In this document: positions 1-8,637 of the stretch, in pieces
Layout: each line of letters begins with the position of its first letter
Numbering within the stretch: position 1 is the first letter of the stretch
NCBI RefSeq assembly: GCF_902859945.1
Contig: NZ_CADIKL010000040.1
Span: 18,350 to 82,349 of the forward strand
DNA from: Paraburkholderia caffeinitolerans
Lineage (GTDB): Bacteria; Pseudomonadota; Gammaproteobacteria; Burkholderiales; Burkholderiaceae
DNA: 64,000 nucleotides
Direction of reading: 5' to 3'
The notes under the pieces: generated by a model
What the model was told of the DNA's origin: nothing
Databases searched by the model: none
Seen by the model: the letters and a program-made list of their open reading frames with translations, nothing else
Made by a program: the position numbers and the translations under genes

Positions 1-1106
1 ATTGCGGCAAGCGCAGCGCGCATTTCTTTCTCGCCAATGCGGCCGATGCATCCGATGCGGAACGAGTCGGCCACCGTGAGCTTGCCTGGGTAGATCACGT
101 AGCCGCGCGCCTTGAGGCTTTCATAAAACTGCGCGAATACGAAGCGCGGGTCCTCGGGCATGTGGAACGTGACGATGATGGGGGCCTGCAAGGCATCGGG
201 CAGCAGCGGCTTGAAGCCGAGCGCGCGCATGCCTTCGAGCAGGATCCGGCAGTTGTTGCGGTAGCGTGCGCCACGTCCGGCCACGCCGCCTTCGGCGTCG
301 AACTCGTCGAGCGCCTGGTGGAACGCCACGATCACATGCGTGGGTGGCGTGAAGCGGTACTGGTTCGTCTTCTCCATGTTGACCCACTGTTCGTGCAGGT
401 CGAGTACGAGCGTGGTGGCGTTGCCCTGGGTCTGCTTGAGCGTCTCGCGCCGGCAGATCACGAAGCCGAGTCCCGGCACGCCTTCGATGCATTTGTTCGA
501 CGAAGCGGCGACCGCATCGATGTGCATGGTCTGCACGTCGAGCGGCAATGCGCCGAACGCGCTCATTGAATCGACGAGAAAGCCCTTGCCGTACTTGTGT
601 GCGAGCGCACCGATTTTAGCGATGGGGTTCAGGATGCCCGAGGTGGTCTCGCAGTGAATCGTGAACACATGCGTGATCGACGGCGTGCCGGCGAGGATGG
701 CCTCCACTTGCGCGAGGTCGGGCGGCGTGTCTTCGGGCGTTTCATGAACCACGGTCTTGCGGCCGGCAATCTCGAGAATGCGCTTCGCGCGCTTGCCATA
801 AGCGCCGTTGATCAGCACCAGCACCTCGCCGTTCGCGGGCACGAAGGTGGTGAGCATCGCTTCCACTGCGAACGTGCCCGAGCCTTGCATCGGCACCGTC
901 ACCCAGTCGTCGGCGCCGTTGGCGACGCTGGCGAGACGCGCGAGCACCGAGCGATTGATTTCGATGAAGTTCGCGTCGCGCGATCCCCAGTCGTGAACCA
1001 TCGCTGCCTTGACGGTGCGCGAGGTCGTGAGCGGACCGGGGGTGAGCAACAGCGGATCGCCAGTTTCTGAGGTGGCGGGCGGGCAAGACGTGGAAGAAGC
1101 CGTCAT
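1..1106 (-). CDS. phnW: 2-aminoethylphosphonate--pyruvate transaminase PhnW (3' end cut by window)
   Basis: PLP-dependent class V aminotransferase that moves the amino group of 2-aminoethylphosphonate to pyruvate, giving phosphonoacetaldehyde and alanine, in the cytosol. The N-terminus carries the PhnW hallmark LLLTPGPLTTSRTVK (residues 19-33). A PLP-binding Asp lies in VDSMSAFG (D179) and the Schiff-base Lys in SSNKCIEGVPG (K205). A GGAGA ribosome site precedes the ATG at 1106. The 368 codons present cover almost the whole usual length of about 365-370 residues, but the stop lies beyond base 1, so downstream phosphonate genes are not visible. The DeoR regulator next door is on the same strand and may control it. 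Confidence 0.93.
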   Translation of the reverse strand, partial: MTASSTSCPPATSETGDPLLLTPGPLTTSRTVKAAMVHDWGSRDANFIEINRSVLARLASVANGADDWVTVPMQGSGTFAVEAMLTTFVPANGEVLVLINGAYGKRAKRILEIAGRKTVVHETPEDTPPDLAQVEAILAGTPSITHVFTIHCETTSGILNPIAKIGALAHKYGKGFLVDSMSAFGALPLDVQTMHIDAVAASSNKCIEGVPGLGFVICRRETLKQTQGNATTLVLDLHEQWVNMEKTNQYRFTPPTHVIVAFHQALDEFDAEGGVAGRGARYRNNCRILLEGMRALGFKPLLPDALQAPIIVTFHMPEDPRFVFAQFYESLKARGYVIYPGKLTVADSFRIGCIGRIGEKEMRAALAA

Positions 1107-1385
1107 GAGGTGTCTCCGTGAAGTTCGGTTCTGACTTCGGTTCTGACGCTGCGTCACTGCATTGTTAAAGCAACTCTAGGCCTCGCAACAAAAACAGTCA
1201 ATACGCCATAAATTGCCACATACCCAGGAGATATACCGATGCCCGGAGTCGCCGTCGGGCACGCTGGCGCCCAATAGCGGCGCGCTCTGGGCGGCGCAGG
1301 TGGGAGCAGTCGATTGGGGGCGGATGCGGGAGCAGGACAGCGGGCGGCGCGGGCCGCCCGGAAAGGGGTAAATCGCGAGGGCGAG

Positions 1386-2216
1386 TCAGCTTTGGCCGGT
1401 TGCGACGATCACATTCCACTGGTTCTGCGCGAACACGCGCGCCATGTGCGCGGGCGGCGCGGCGTCGACGATCAGCCCCGCGATGTGCGGCACGGGCGCG
1501 ATCCGCACGGGCGTGCCGTGCTCGAACTTGCTGTGGTCCGCGAGCACGTACACCTCTTTGCCGGCTTTCATCATGAGGTGGCGCTGTTCGGCGGCAAGCC
1601 GCGAATAGTCGGTGAGCTCGCCTTCGGGCGAGATGCCGCCCACGCCGAGAAACACCAGATCGCAGCGGAAATGCGCGAGCGCCGCCATGGTCTCGACGCC
1701 GAACGCGGCTTCGTCGTTGGGCTCGATGTCGCCGCCGAGCATGATGACCTTCACGCCCGGCGAGCGGCACAGCAGCAGCGCGATCGGCAGGCTGTTGGTG
1801 ATCACGGTGAGGTCGCTATGGTTCGCGAGCGAGGCCGCGAGTCCGAGTGTGGTCGAGCCCGAATCGATCAGCACGACCATGCCGTCGGTCACGAGGCGCG
1901 CCGCCGCCGCGCCGATGGCCGCCTTGCCCATGGCGTTCGCCGCCTCGCGCGAGGCGAGCGACGGCTCGTCTTGCGCCCGCTTCGCGGCGCCTCCGTGCAC
2001 GAGGTTCAGGCGGCCCTGCTCGGCTAGCGATTTGAGGTCGCGACGGATGGTTTCGCGCGAGACCCCGAGTGTGGCCGACATGTCCGCGACGCTTACCGAG
2101 CCGCTGGCGTCGAGGCTTTGCAGGATGTAATCGATGCGGCCCACGGCGAGCCGGCGGTTCAGCAGCGTGGCCGGTGCAACGGATGCAGCGGGCGGGGCGG
2201 CGTGGTTATCGGCCAT
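1386..2216 (-). CDS. DeoR/GlpR-family transcriptional regulator
   Basis: 276-residue cytosolic repressor-type regulator. The N-terminal DeoR helix-turn-helix spans about residues 22-78 (LGVSRETIRRDLKSLAEQGR, then VHGGA). A sugar-phosphate-isomerase-like sensor domain follows, with the usual DSGSTT and TNSLPIA motifs. ATG 2216 is preferred over an upstream in-frame TTG because a GGA sits nine bases before it and no ATG exists further up. It is divergent from a flavin dehydrogenase gene and codirectional with phnW, so it probably controls one or both. The effector is unknown. Ten-base tandem repeats in the shared promoter region are plausible operators. Confidence 0.9.
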   Translation of the reverse strand: MADNHAAPPAASVAPATLLNRRLAVGRIDYILQSLDASGSVSVADMSATLGVSRETIRRDLKSLAEQGRLNLVHGGAAKRAQDEPSLASREAANAMGKAAIGAAAARLVTDGMVVLIDSGSTTLGLAASLANHSDLTVITNSLPIALLLCRSPGVKVIMLGGDIEPNDEAAFGVETMAALAHFRCDLVFLGVGGISPEGELTDYSRLAAEQRHLMMKAGKEVYVLADHSKFEHGTPVRIAPVPHIAGLIVDAAPPAHMARVFAQNQWNVIVATGQS

Positions 2217-2246
2217 GGCGTGGTTTCCGGGCAAAACAGGTTAGGT

Positions 2247-2266
2247 CACAAAATACCACAAAATGC
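2247..2266. promoter_or_regulatory. tandem 10-bp repeat, candidate DeoR operator (regulator side)
   Basis: Two head-to-tail copies, CACAAAATAC and CACAAAATGC, lie 31 bases upstream of the DeoR start codon. Ten-base phasing puts both copies on the same face of the helix, which suits DeoR-family proteins that bind short direct repeats. Autoregulation is inferred, not shown. Confidence 0.45.
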
Positions 2267-2418
2267 CTCGTGGTTCGATCCGGCGTGGTGTGCGATACGT
2301 CAAAAGAGCGGGCGAAATACGGTGGAATTCCTATGTGGCGGGCGTGAAGCCATTGCCAGGCCGGACAGATGAGGCGTTTTGTCCCGGCGATTTCGTTAAT
2401 TCCGGCATGTGACTTTGA

Positions 2419-2444
2419 TGTTGTTTTTTGTTGTTTTATGTTGC
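2419..2444. promoter_or_regulatory. tandem 10-bp TGTTGTTTTW repeat, candidate DeoR operator (dehydrogenase side)
   Basis: TGTTGTTTTT, TGTTGTTTTA and a partial TGTTGC follow each other without gaps, 69-94 bases upstream of the flavin dehydrogenase start. Read on the other strand the unit is CAACA followed by A-rich sequence, similar to the CACAAAAT units near the regulator start. Same period and similar composition at both ends of the divergent region make a shared DeoR operator plausible. Confidence 0.5.
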
Positions 2445-2512
2445 ATTCTTTGGCTTGCCCGGAGTTAGCAGCAAAGTTACCCGTCACGTCCTCTCCTTTT
2501 GCATCGAGGCTC

Positions 2513-4999
2513 ATGCCCATGTCCACACCCGTTCCCTCCCACGCCCGCGTAGTCATCGTCGGCGGCGGTATTGTCGGTTGTTCCGTTGCGTATCACCTCA
2601 CGAAGCTCGGCTGGCGCGACGTTGTCCTGCTCGAGCAGGGCACGCTCTCGTGCGGCACCACGTGGCACGCCGCGGGACTCGTCGGCCAGTTGCGCTCCCA
2701 GCAGAGCATGACGAAGCTGATTCGCTATTCGACCGCGCTCTACGCGGAGCTGGAGGCCGAGACGGGGCTGGCCACGGGCTGGAAGCAGTGCGGCTCGCTC
2801 TCGGTGGCGCGCACCAAGGAGCGCATGACGCAACTCAAGCGCACGGCGGCCTCCGCGCGGGCCTACGGCGTGGTGTGCGACGTGATCGGCCCACGCGAGG
2901 CCGGCGAGCTATGGCCCGTGATGCGCACCGATGACTTGCTGGGCGCGGTCTGGCTGCCCGGCGACGGCAAGGCGAATCCCACCGACCTCACGCAGTCGCT
3001 CGCGCGCGGCGCACGCCAGCGCGGCGCGCGCATTGTCGAGAACACGCGCATCACCGCCGTGCACACGGAAGCGACGCCCTCGGGCCGAGCGGCCACCGGC
3101 GTGTCGTGGCGCAACAAGGACGGCGAGGAGGGCACGTTGCATGCGGAGATCGTCGTCAACTGCGCGGGGCAATGGGCGAAGGCGGTGGGTCGCATGTGCG
3201 GCGTGACCGTGCCGCTGCATTCGGCGGAGCACTACTACATCGTGACCGAGCGCATCGCAGGCGTGCATCCCGATCTGCCGGTCATGCGCGACCCGGACGG
3301 ATTCATCTACTTCAAGGAGGAAGTGGGCGGGCTTGTGATGGGCGGCTTTGAGCCCAATGCCAAGCCGTGGGGCATGAACGGCATTCCGGAGAATTTCGAG
3401 TTCCAGTTGCTGCCCGACGACTGGGATCAGTTCGAAATTCTCATGGAGAACGCGCTTCAGCGCGTGCCCGCGCTCGAAACCGCGCAGATCCGGCAGTTCT
3501 ACAACGGGCCGGAATCGTTCACGCCCGACAACAATTTCATCGTGGGTGAAGCGCCCGAGTTGCGGCGCTTTTTCGTGGGCGCGGGCTTCAACTCGATGGG
3601 CATTGCCTCGGCGGGCGGGGCGGGCATGGCGCTGGCCGAGTGGATCGTCGCCGGGGAGCCGACCATGGATCTGTGGCCCGTGGATATCCGCCGCTTCGCG
3701 CGCTTCAACGGCAACGACACCTGGCTGCACGACCGCGTGAAGGAAACGCTCGGCCTGCACTATGCGATGCCCTGGCCGAACCGCGAACTCGACACGGCGC
3801 GCCCGTTCCGCCGCTCGCCGATCTACGCGCAACTCGCGGCCGATGGCGCGTGCTTCGGCAGCAAGATGGGCTGGGAGCGCGCGAACTTCTTCGCGCCGAG
3901 CCCGGACGAGGCGCGCATCGACTATGCGTTCGGCCAGCAGAACTGGCAGCCGTGGAGCGGCGCGGAGCACCGCGCGTGCCGCGAAGGCGTTGCGCTGTTC
4001 GACATGAGCTCGTTTGCGAAGCTGCTCGTGAAGGGGCGCGATGCGGAAGCGGTGCTGCAATCGATCGTCGCAAACGATGTTGCCGTGCCGGCAGGCTCCA
4101 CTATTTACTCAGGGTTGCTAAACGAACGCGGCACCTACGAGTCGGACCTCACGCTCACGCGCCTCGCCGACGACCAATACCTCGTGGTGACCGGCTCGGC
4201 CCAGGCGACGCGCGATCTCGACTATCTGGAGAAAGCGATTCCCGCCGATCGCCACTGTGTGCTCGTCGACGTGACGAGCCAGTACTCGGTGCTCGCCGTC
4301 ATGGGGCCGCACTCGCGCGCGCTGCTGCAAAGCGTGTCAAAGGCCGATTGGAGCGCCGAGGCTTTTCCGTTCGGTCAAAGCCGCGAGGTCGACATCGGCT
4401 ATGCAACGGTGCGTGCCACGCGGCTCACCTATGTGGGCGAGCTGGGCTGGGAGTTGTACGTGCCGGTTGAATTCGCGGTGGGCGTGTACGAGACCCTGCA
4501 CGCGGCGGGCAAGGCGTTCGGGCTCGTCAATGCCGGCTACTACGCGATCGATTCGCTGCGGATCGAAAAAGGCTATCGCGCATGGGGCCGCGAGCTCTCG
4601 CCCGATTGCAATCCATTCGAAGCGGGTCTCTCGTTCGCGTGCAAGCTCGACAAGGACATTCCGTTCCGGGGCCGCGAGGCGCTCCTGCGGCTGCGCAAGC
4701 AGCCCTTGCAGCGACGGCTTGTCGTGCTTACAGCAGAGGGCGCGAGCGAGCAGATGTTGTGGGGCGGCGAGGCCATTCTGCGCGATGGCGAGGCAGTGGG
4801 CTCGGTCACCTCGGCGGCCTTCGGTCATACGCTCGGCTGCCCGGTCGCGATGGGCTTTGTCTCGCGCGAGGACGGCGCCGTCGACGCCGCGTGGCTCGCT
4901 GACGCGCGCTATGCGATCGACGTGGCCGGGGATCTGATTCGAGCCACTGTGCATCTGAGCGCCCCGTACGATCCGCGTGCGTTGCGCGTGAAAAGCTGA
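2513..4999 (+). CDS. FAD-dependent oxidoreductase-GcvT fusion (dimethylglycine/sarcosine dehydrogenase-like)
   Basis: 828-residue cytosolic flavoprotein. The N-terminal DAO domain has the nucleotide-binding GGGIVG (residues 17-22). It also has GTTWHAAGL, whose His51 matches the residue that covalently holds FAD in dimethylglycine dehydrogenase. The C-terminal half is an FAO-M/GcvT aminomethyl-folate domain with a YVGELGWELYVP motif. Known relatives oxidatively demethylate N-methyl amines and pass the one-carbon unit to tetrahydrofolate. The ATG at 2513 has a GAGG just upstream and gives the normal family length; an in-frame ATG at 2369 would add 48 residues unlike the family. Its substrate here is unknown. 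Proximity to phnW and a shared regulator raise the possibility of N-methylated aminoethylphosphonate. Confidence 0.88.
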   Translation: MPMSTPVPSHARVVIVGGGIVGCSVAYHLTKLGWRDVVLLEQGTLSCGTTWHAAGLVGQLRSQQSMTKLIRYSTALYAELEAETGLATGWKQCGSLSVARTKERMTQLKRTAASARAYGVVCDVIGPREAGELWPVMRTDDLLGAVWLPGDGKANPTDLTQSLARGARQRGARIVENTRITAVHTEATPSGRAATGVSWRNKDGEEGTLHAEIVVNCAGQWAKAVGRMCGVTVPLHSAEHYYIVTERIAGVHPDLPVMRDPDGFIYFKEEVGGLVMGGFEPNAKPWGMNGIPENFEFQLLPDDWDQFEILMENALQRVPALETAQIRQFYNGPESFTPDNNFIVGEAPELRRFFVGAGFNSMGIASAGGAGMALAEWIVAGEPTMDLWPVDIRRFARFNGNDTWLHDRVKETLGLHYAMPWPNRELDTARPFRRSPIYAQLAADGACFGSKMGWERANFFAPSPDEARIDYAFGQQNWQPWSGAEHRACREGVALFDMSSFAKLLVKGRDAEAVLQSIVANDVAVPAGSTIYSGLLNERGTYESDLTLTRLADDQYLVVTGSAQATRDLDYLEKAIPADRHCVLVDVTSQYSVLAVMGPHSRALLQSVSKADWSAEAFPFGQSREVDIGYATVRATRLTYVGELGWELYVPVEFAVGVYETLHAAGKAFGLVNAGYYAIDSLRIEKGYRAWGRELSPDCNPFEAGLSFACKLDKDIPFRGREALLRLRKQPLQRRLVVLTAEGASEQMLWGGEAILRDGEAVGSVTSAAFGHTLGCPVAMGFVSREDGAVDAAWLADARYAIDVAGDLIRATVHLSAPYDPRALRVKS

Positions 5000-5012
5000 A
5001 CAGTGTTCATAG

Positions 5013-5040
5013 AAGCACGGCGGGCATGCTCACCGTGCTT
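5013..5040 (+). terminator. possible weak terminator hairpin
   Basis: Perfect stem AAGCACGG / CCGTGCTT around a 12-base loop, 13 bases after the dehydrogenase stop. There is no clear T tract, so termination is uncertain. Confidence 0.35.
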
Positions 5041-5110
5041 CCTGGCACCGCGTGACCTATTCTGAAAAGACGCCAGAATTCCTTTTCTGGCTCTCGACAG
5101 GAGGTGTGTC

Positions 5111-5611
5111 ATGTCGATCTCGCCAACCTTGCAGGAGTGCCTGCGCAGCAAGGGCTCCCGTTACGAAATCGTGCGTCACCCGTACAGCCATTCGAGCATG
5201 GAAACGGCGGCTGCCGCGCACGTTCCCGGTGACCGTCTCGCGAAAACCGTGCTGCTCGAAGACGAGCACGGCTATGTGGCCGCTGTGCTGCCTTCGACCC
5301 ACGCCGTGCAATTTTCCGAGCTATGGAGCAAAACCGGACGGCGGCTCGCGCTCGCCACGGAAGTCGAGTTACGTGAATTGTTCAAGGATTGCGATGCGGG
5401 CGCATTGCCGCCGGTGTGCATGGCCTATGGCATGAAAACCTGGCTCGATTCGAGTCTCGCGGGGCAACCGGATGTCTACTTCGAAGCCGGCGATCACGAA
5501 GCGCTGATTCACATGGATGCGGATCAGTTTCTCGCATTGATGGACGACGCCGAGCGCGCGCATTTTTCACGGCGCATGCGCGGCATGGGTGCCATGAGCG
5601 CACGGCAGTAA
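5111..5611 (+). CDS. YbaK/EbsC-type aminoacyl-tRNA deacylase
   Basis: 166-residue cytosolic protein of the YbaK/ProX superfamily, which hydrolyses mischarged aminoacyl-tRNA (usually Ala- or Cys-tRNAPro). Supporting segments are an N-terminal helix, a HPYSHSSMETAAAAHVPG region, the LAKTVLLEDEHG strand containing the conserved Lys, and VLPSTHAVQF. An excellent ribosome site (AGGAGGT) precedes the ATG. No tRNA synthetase is adjacent. The precise amino acid specificity cannot be read from the sequence. Confidence 0.82.
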   Translation: MSISPTLQECLRSKGSRYEIVRHPYSHSSMETAAAAHVPGDRLAKTVLLEDEHGYVAAVLPSTHAVQFSELWSKTGRRLALATEVELRELFKDCDAGALPPVCMAYGMKTWLDSSLAGQPDVYFEAGDHEALIHMDADQFLALMDDAERAHFSRRMRGMGAMSARQ

Positions 5612-5658
5612 CCTGATGTTCTGTCCCGAAAGAGACTTTACGAGGAAGGTGATGCCCC

Positions 5659-5709
5659 ATGACCTCCTGGTCGCAGTTCCTGAATCAAGCCGGATTTATC
5701 CAACTCTGA
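5659..5709 (+). CDS. possible 16-residue small ORF or leader peptide
   Basis: ATG at 5659 preceded by GAGGAAGG, reading MTSWSQFLNQAGFIQL and then TGA. It ends about 30 bases before a strong GC-rich hairpin, the arrangement expected of a leader peptide or a small gene with its terminator. No family is recognised, and chance occurrence is quite possible. Confidence 0.25.
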   Translation: MTSWSQFLNQAGFIQL

Positions 5710-5737
5710 CTGGTCCGGAATTTCGGGTCAGCCTCAT

Positions 5738-5773
5738 AGCCCGGGACATGCATCTAAATAGATGTCCCGGGCT
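5738..5773 (+). terminator. GC-rich hairpin, probable terminator
   Basis: Perfect 12-base stem AGCCCGGGACAT / ATGTCCCGGGCT with a 12-base loop. It is followed by TTCGTCATTTCC, a poor T tract. It lies between the deacylase gene and the permease gene and may separate their transcripts. Confidence 0.55.
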
Positions 5774-6122
5774 TCGTCATTTCCGTGCCTTGGAATTCAC
5801 CACCCGCATCGTTGCCGCGGCATGCTCGGCAGTTGTTTTTTGTTGAATATTGTAAAAAAACAGGAACATATGCTGGGAAACACCCTTTAGGATGGCGCTG
5901 ATCACCAGACTCTGACAAAGGGGCAGTTGCAGCACATGCAGGAGACGCCTTCCTGAAGCATGGGCTCATTCACCTTCGTAGTTCAAATCACCGGACACCA
6001 TCCAATAAGGAAGAACCACGTCCGGCATCTCCCGTGAAGCACAGAACGTAGCTTGCCCACAAGACAGGCTAGGACACGTGCATACACACACAAACTTAAA
6101 CAGGCTGTAAGGAGACATATCA

Positions 6123-7526
6123 ATGCAGGCCAGCAGTAATAAAACGAAACTACATCGAGGCCTGAATCAGAGGCAGATGCGTTTGATCGCCCTGGGTTCA
6201 ACTATTGGCGTCGGCCTGTTCCTGGGCTCGGCCAGTGCGATCAAGATGGCGGGTCCTGCCATCCTTCTGTCGTATCTCATCGGCGGGGCAATGATTTTCG
6301 TCATCATGCGCGCGCTTGGTGAAATGTCTGTGCACGATCCCGTAGCAGGTTCTTTCGCCCGCTACGCAAACAACTATCTGGGGCCCCTCGCCGGGTATAT
6401 CACGGGCTGGAATTACTGGTTCCTGTGGGTTGTCACCTGCATTGCGGAGATCACCGCAGTCGGCATCTACATGCACGTGTGGTTCCCAGATGTCCCACGT
6501 TGGATCTGGGCACTCAGTGCATTGGCCATCATGGGCTCTGTGAACCTGTTGACCGTGAAAGCTTACGGTGAGTTCGAGTTCTGGTTTGCGCTCATCAAGG
6601 TCGTCACCATCGTTCTCATGATCGCTGTTGGGGCGGGAATGATTGTGTTTGGATTGGGCAATCATGGCGTCGCGTTGGGTATCTCCAACCTGTGGGCCCA
6701 CGGCGGCTTTGCCCCGAACGGCGCTCAGGGCGTGCTTATGTCGATGCAGATGGTGATGTTTGCCTATCTGGGCGTCGAAATGGTTGGCCTTACGGCAGGT
6801 GAAGCTGAAAATCCGCAAAAGACGATCCCGGGCGCAATCAACTCGGTGTTCTGGCGCATTCTGATTTTCTACGGTGGCGCACTGTTCGTTATCCTGTCGA
6901 TCTATCCGTGGAATGAGATCGGCACGCAGGGCAGCCCATTCGTGATGACCTTCGAACGACTCGGCATCAAGACAGCTGCGGGCATCATCAACTTCGTTGT
7001 ATTGACCGCTGCGCTGTCGTCGTGCAACGGCGGGATTTTCAGCACGGGTCGTATGCTCTACAACCTTGCCCTGCAAGGCCAGGCTCCGAAGGCTTTCGGT
7101 CTCGCCACAGCATCCGGTGTTCCGCGCAATGCCATTGTCGTTTCGATGGTTGCGTTACTTGCTGGTGTGTTGCTCAACTACCTGGTGCCGGAAAAGGTAT
7201 TCGTGTGGGTGACGTCGATTTCCACCTTCGGTGCAATCTGGACGTGGGTCATCATTCTCATTACGCAAATGAAGTTCCGCTCCAAACTCAGCGCAAGCGA
7301 GAAGCGTAATCTGAAGTTCCGCATGCCTTTCTATCCATATGGCTCGTGGATAGCGCTCACATTTCTGGTGATCGTCGTTGGCCTGATGGCGTACTTCCCT
7401 GATACACGAATTGCGCTCTATGTGGGCCCCGCCTGGCTCGTACTGCTCACCGTGTTGTACTACGCGTTGAAACTCGAACCCCAGGAAGCCAAGTTTGGTT
7501 CGATGGCGCGATCTGAACGTGGTTGA
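6123..7526 (+). CDS. APC-family amino acid permease
   Basis: 467-residue inner-membrane proton/amino acid symporter of the AAT subfamily (ProY, AroP and HutT relatives). The start GLNQRQMRLIALGSTIGVGL and the GLTAGEAENPQKTIPGAINS loop are diagnostic. About 12 hydrophobic segments span the protein. The ribosome site is AAGGAG nine bases before the ATG. It is a single-gene unit closed by a perfect terminator. Its codon use is visibly less GC-biased than its neighbours, suggesting separate acquisition. The substrate is not resolvable; the resemblance is to proline or histidine permeases. Confidence 0.9.
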   Translation: MQASSNKTKLHRGLNQRQMRLIALGSTIGVGLFLGSASAIKMAGPAILLSYLIGGAMIFVIMRALGEMSVHDPVAGSFARYANNYLGPLAGYITGWNYWFLWVVTCIAEITAVGIYMHVWFPDVPRWIWALSALAIMGSVNLLTVKAYGEFEFWFALIKVVTIVLMIAVGAGMIVFGLGNHGVALGISNLWAHGGFAPNGAQGVLMSMQMVMFAYLGVEMVGLTAGEAENPQKTIPGAINSVFWRILIFYGGALFVILSIYPWNEIGTQGSPFVMTFERLGIKTAAGIINFVVLTAALSSCNGGIFSTGRMLYNLALQGQAPKAFGLATASGVPRNAIVVSMVALLAGVLLNYLVPEKVFVWVTSISTFGAIWTWVIILITQMKFRSKLSASEKRNLKFRMPFYPYGSWIALTFLVIVVGLMAYFPDTRIALYVGPAWLVLLTVLYYALKLEPQEAKFGSMARSERG

Positions 7527-7565
7527 TCTAAGCCCGAACTAGAATCAGGCAGTCGTAATAAAACA

Positions 7566-7605
7566 GAAAGGCCTGTTAGCACGATCAAATGCTAACAGGC
7601 CTTTC
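7566..7605 (+). terminator. strong rho-independent terminator of the permease gene
   Basis: Perfect 16-base stem (GAAAGGCCTGTTAGCA and its complement) with an 8-base loop, followed by TTCT. The run of A on the left arm allows function in either direction. It lies 39 bases after the permease stop. Confidence 0.9.
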
Positions 7606-7678
7606 TTCTATGCAGGCGTAACATCATGGTTCAGATCGCTGCCTGGGTCACGTTTCGCTAATACGCCTTGCCACGCTC

Positions 7679-8413
7679 ATGAACATCGATTCCGCCATCG
7701 TCGACGCGTTCGCGCCCACCGGCACGCTGCGCGCATCCATCAATCTCGGCAATCCCATTCTCGCGGGGCGCGACCCGGCTTCGGGCGAGGCATCCGGCGT
7801 TTCCGTCGATCTTGCGCGGGCGTTCGCGCAGCATCTCGGCGTACCGCTCGAACTCGTGGTGTTCGACACGGCGGGGCAGTCGGTGGAAGCGGTGAGCGAG
7901 GCGCGCGCCGACTTCGGTTTCTTTGCCGTCGATCCCCAGCGCGGGGAGACCATCGCGTTTACTGCGCCTTATGTGCTGATCGAAGGCTTCTATCTGGTGC
8001 GCGACGACTCGCCGGTGCGCGCCAATGCGGACGTAGACCAGCCGCATAACCGCGTCGCGGTCGGCAAGGGCAGTGCATACGATCTCTTTCTCACGCGCGA
8101 GTTGAAGGCAGCGCAAATTGTGCGCGCACCGTCGTCGCCCACGGTCGTGCAGACGTTCCTCGACCAGCGGCTCGAAGTGGCGGCAGGCGTGAAGCAGCAA
8201 CTCGAAGCGGATGCGCGCAAGACGCCGGGGCTGCGTTTGCTCGACGAGCGCTTCATGGTGATCCGCCAGGCGATGGGCGTCGCGAAGCAACGTGGCCCGC
8301 GCGCCGCTGCGCTGCTTGGCGAATTCGTCGAGACGATGAAGGCGTCGGGCTTCGTAGCGGAAGCACTGGTACGCCATGGCATCGAAGGCGCTTCGGTTGC
8401 GCCGGCGGCTTGA
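7679..8413 (+). CDS. family 3 solute-binding-like protein without signal peptide
   Basis: 244 residues with the SBP_bac_3 fold of polar amino acid binding proteins: GTLRASINLGNP at the start, GVSVDLARAFAQHLG, ADFGFFAVDPQRGETIAFTAPY, and a VAVGKGSAYDL second lobe. Binding proteins of this type normally act in the periplasm, but the N-terminus MNIDSAIVDAFAP is neither hydrophobic nor positively charged, so export by Sec looks impossible from this start. No permease or ATPase gene is adjacent. It could be a cytosolic ligand-binding protein, or an upstream start could have been lost. Only about 73 bases separate it from the preceding terminator. Confidence 0.75.
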   Translation: MNIDSAIVDAFAPTGTLRASINLGNPILAGRDPASGEASGVSVDLARAFAQHLGVPLELVVFDTAGQSVEAVSEARADFGFFAVDPQRGETIAFTAPYVLIEGFYLVRDDSPVRANADVDQPHNRVAVGKGSAYDLFLTRELKAAQIVRAPSSPTVVQTFLDQRLEVAAGVKQQLEADARKTPGLRLLDERFMVIRQAMGVAKQRGPRAAALLGEFVETMKASGFVAEALVRHGIEGASVAPAA

Positions 8414-8637
8414 AAGAAGGTTCGAACGCAGTAACTGTTAAAGAAAGTCAGCCAATCGTCAGCAATTGCAACCAGAGTAACAGTCCTCAAATATCGACGA
8501 CTTCGTGCCCAAGGCTCGCTAAAGTGGCCCTGCCTGCCGCGTGATGCGGCGAGCAAGATGGAGCGGCCACTACGATTCGGCCGCGATCATCAAAGCCTGT
8601 TTTTTAAAGCCTGATCGATGCCCTTAGGGAGAAAACC

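Larger units (their letters stand above)
5612..6122. other. long intergenic region between deacylase and permease genes
   Basis: 511 bases with no convincing protein gene. It holds a possible 16-codon reading frame at 5659, a strong hairpin at 5738-5773, and an AT-rich stretch around 5826-5870 that could carry the permease promoter. The last 20 bases contain the permease ribosome site. Confidence 0.6.

Noticed and set aside
1107..1385. Small open frames between phnW and the DeoR gene
   Set aside because: No ribosome site or recognisable sequence; treated as untranslated spacer.
2369..2512. Upstream in-frame start for the flavin dehydrogenase
   Set aside because: The added 48 residues match nothing in the family and would cover the tandem repeats; ATG 2513 gives the normal length.
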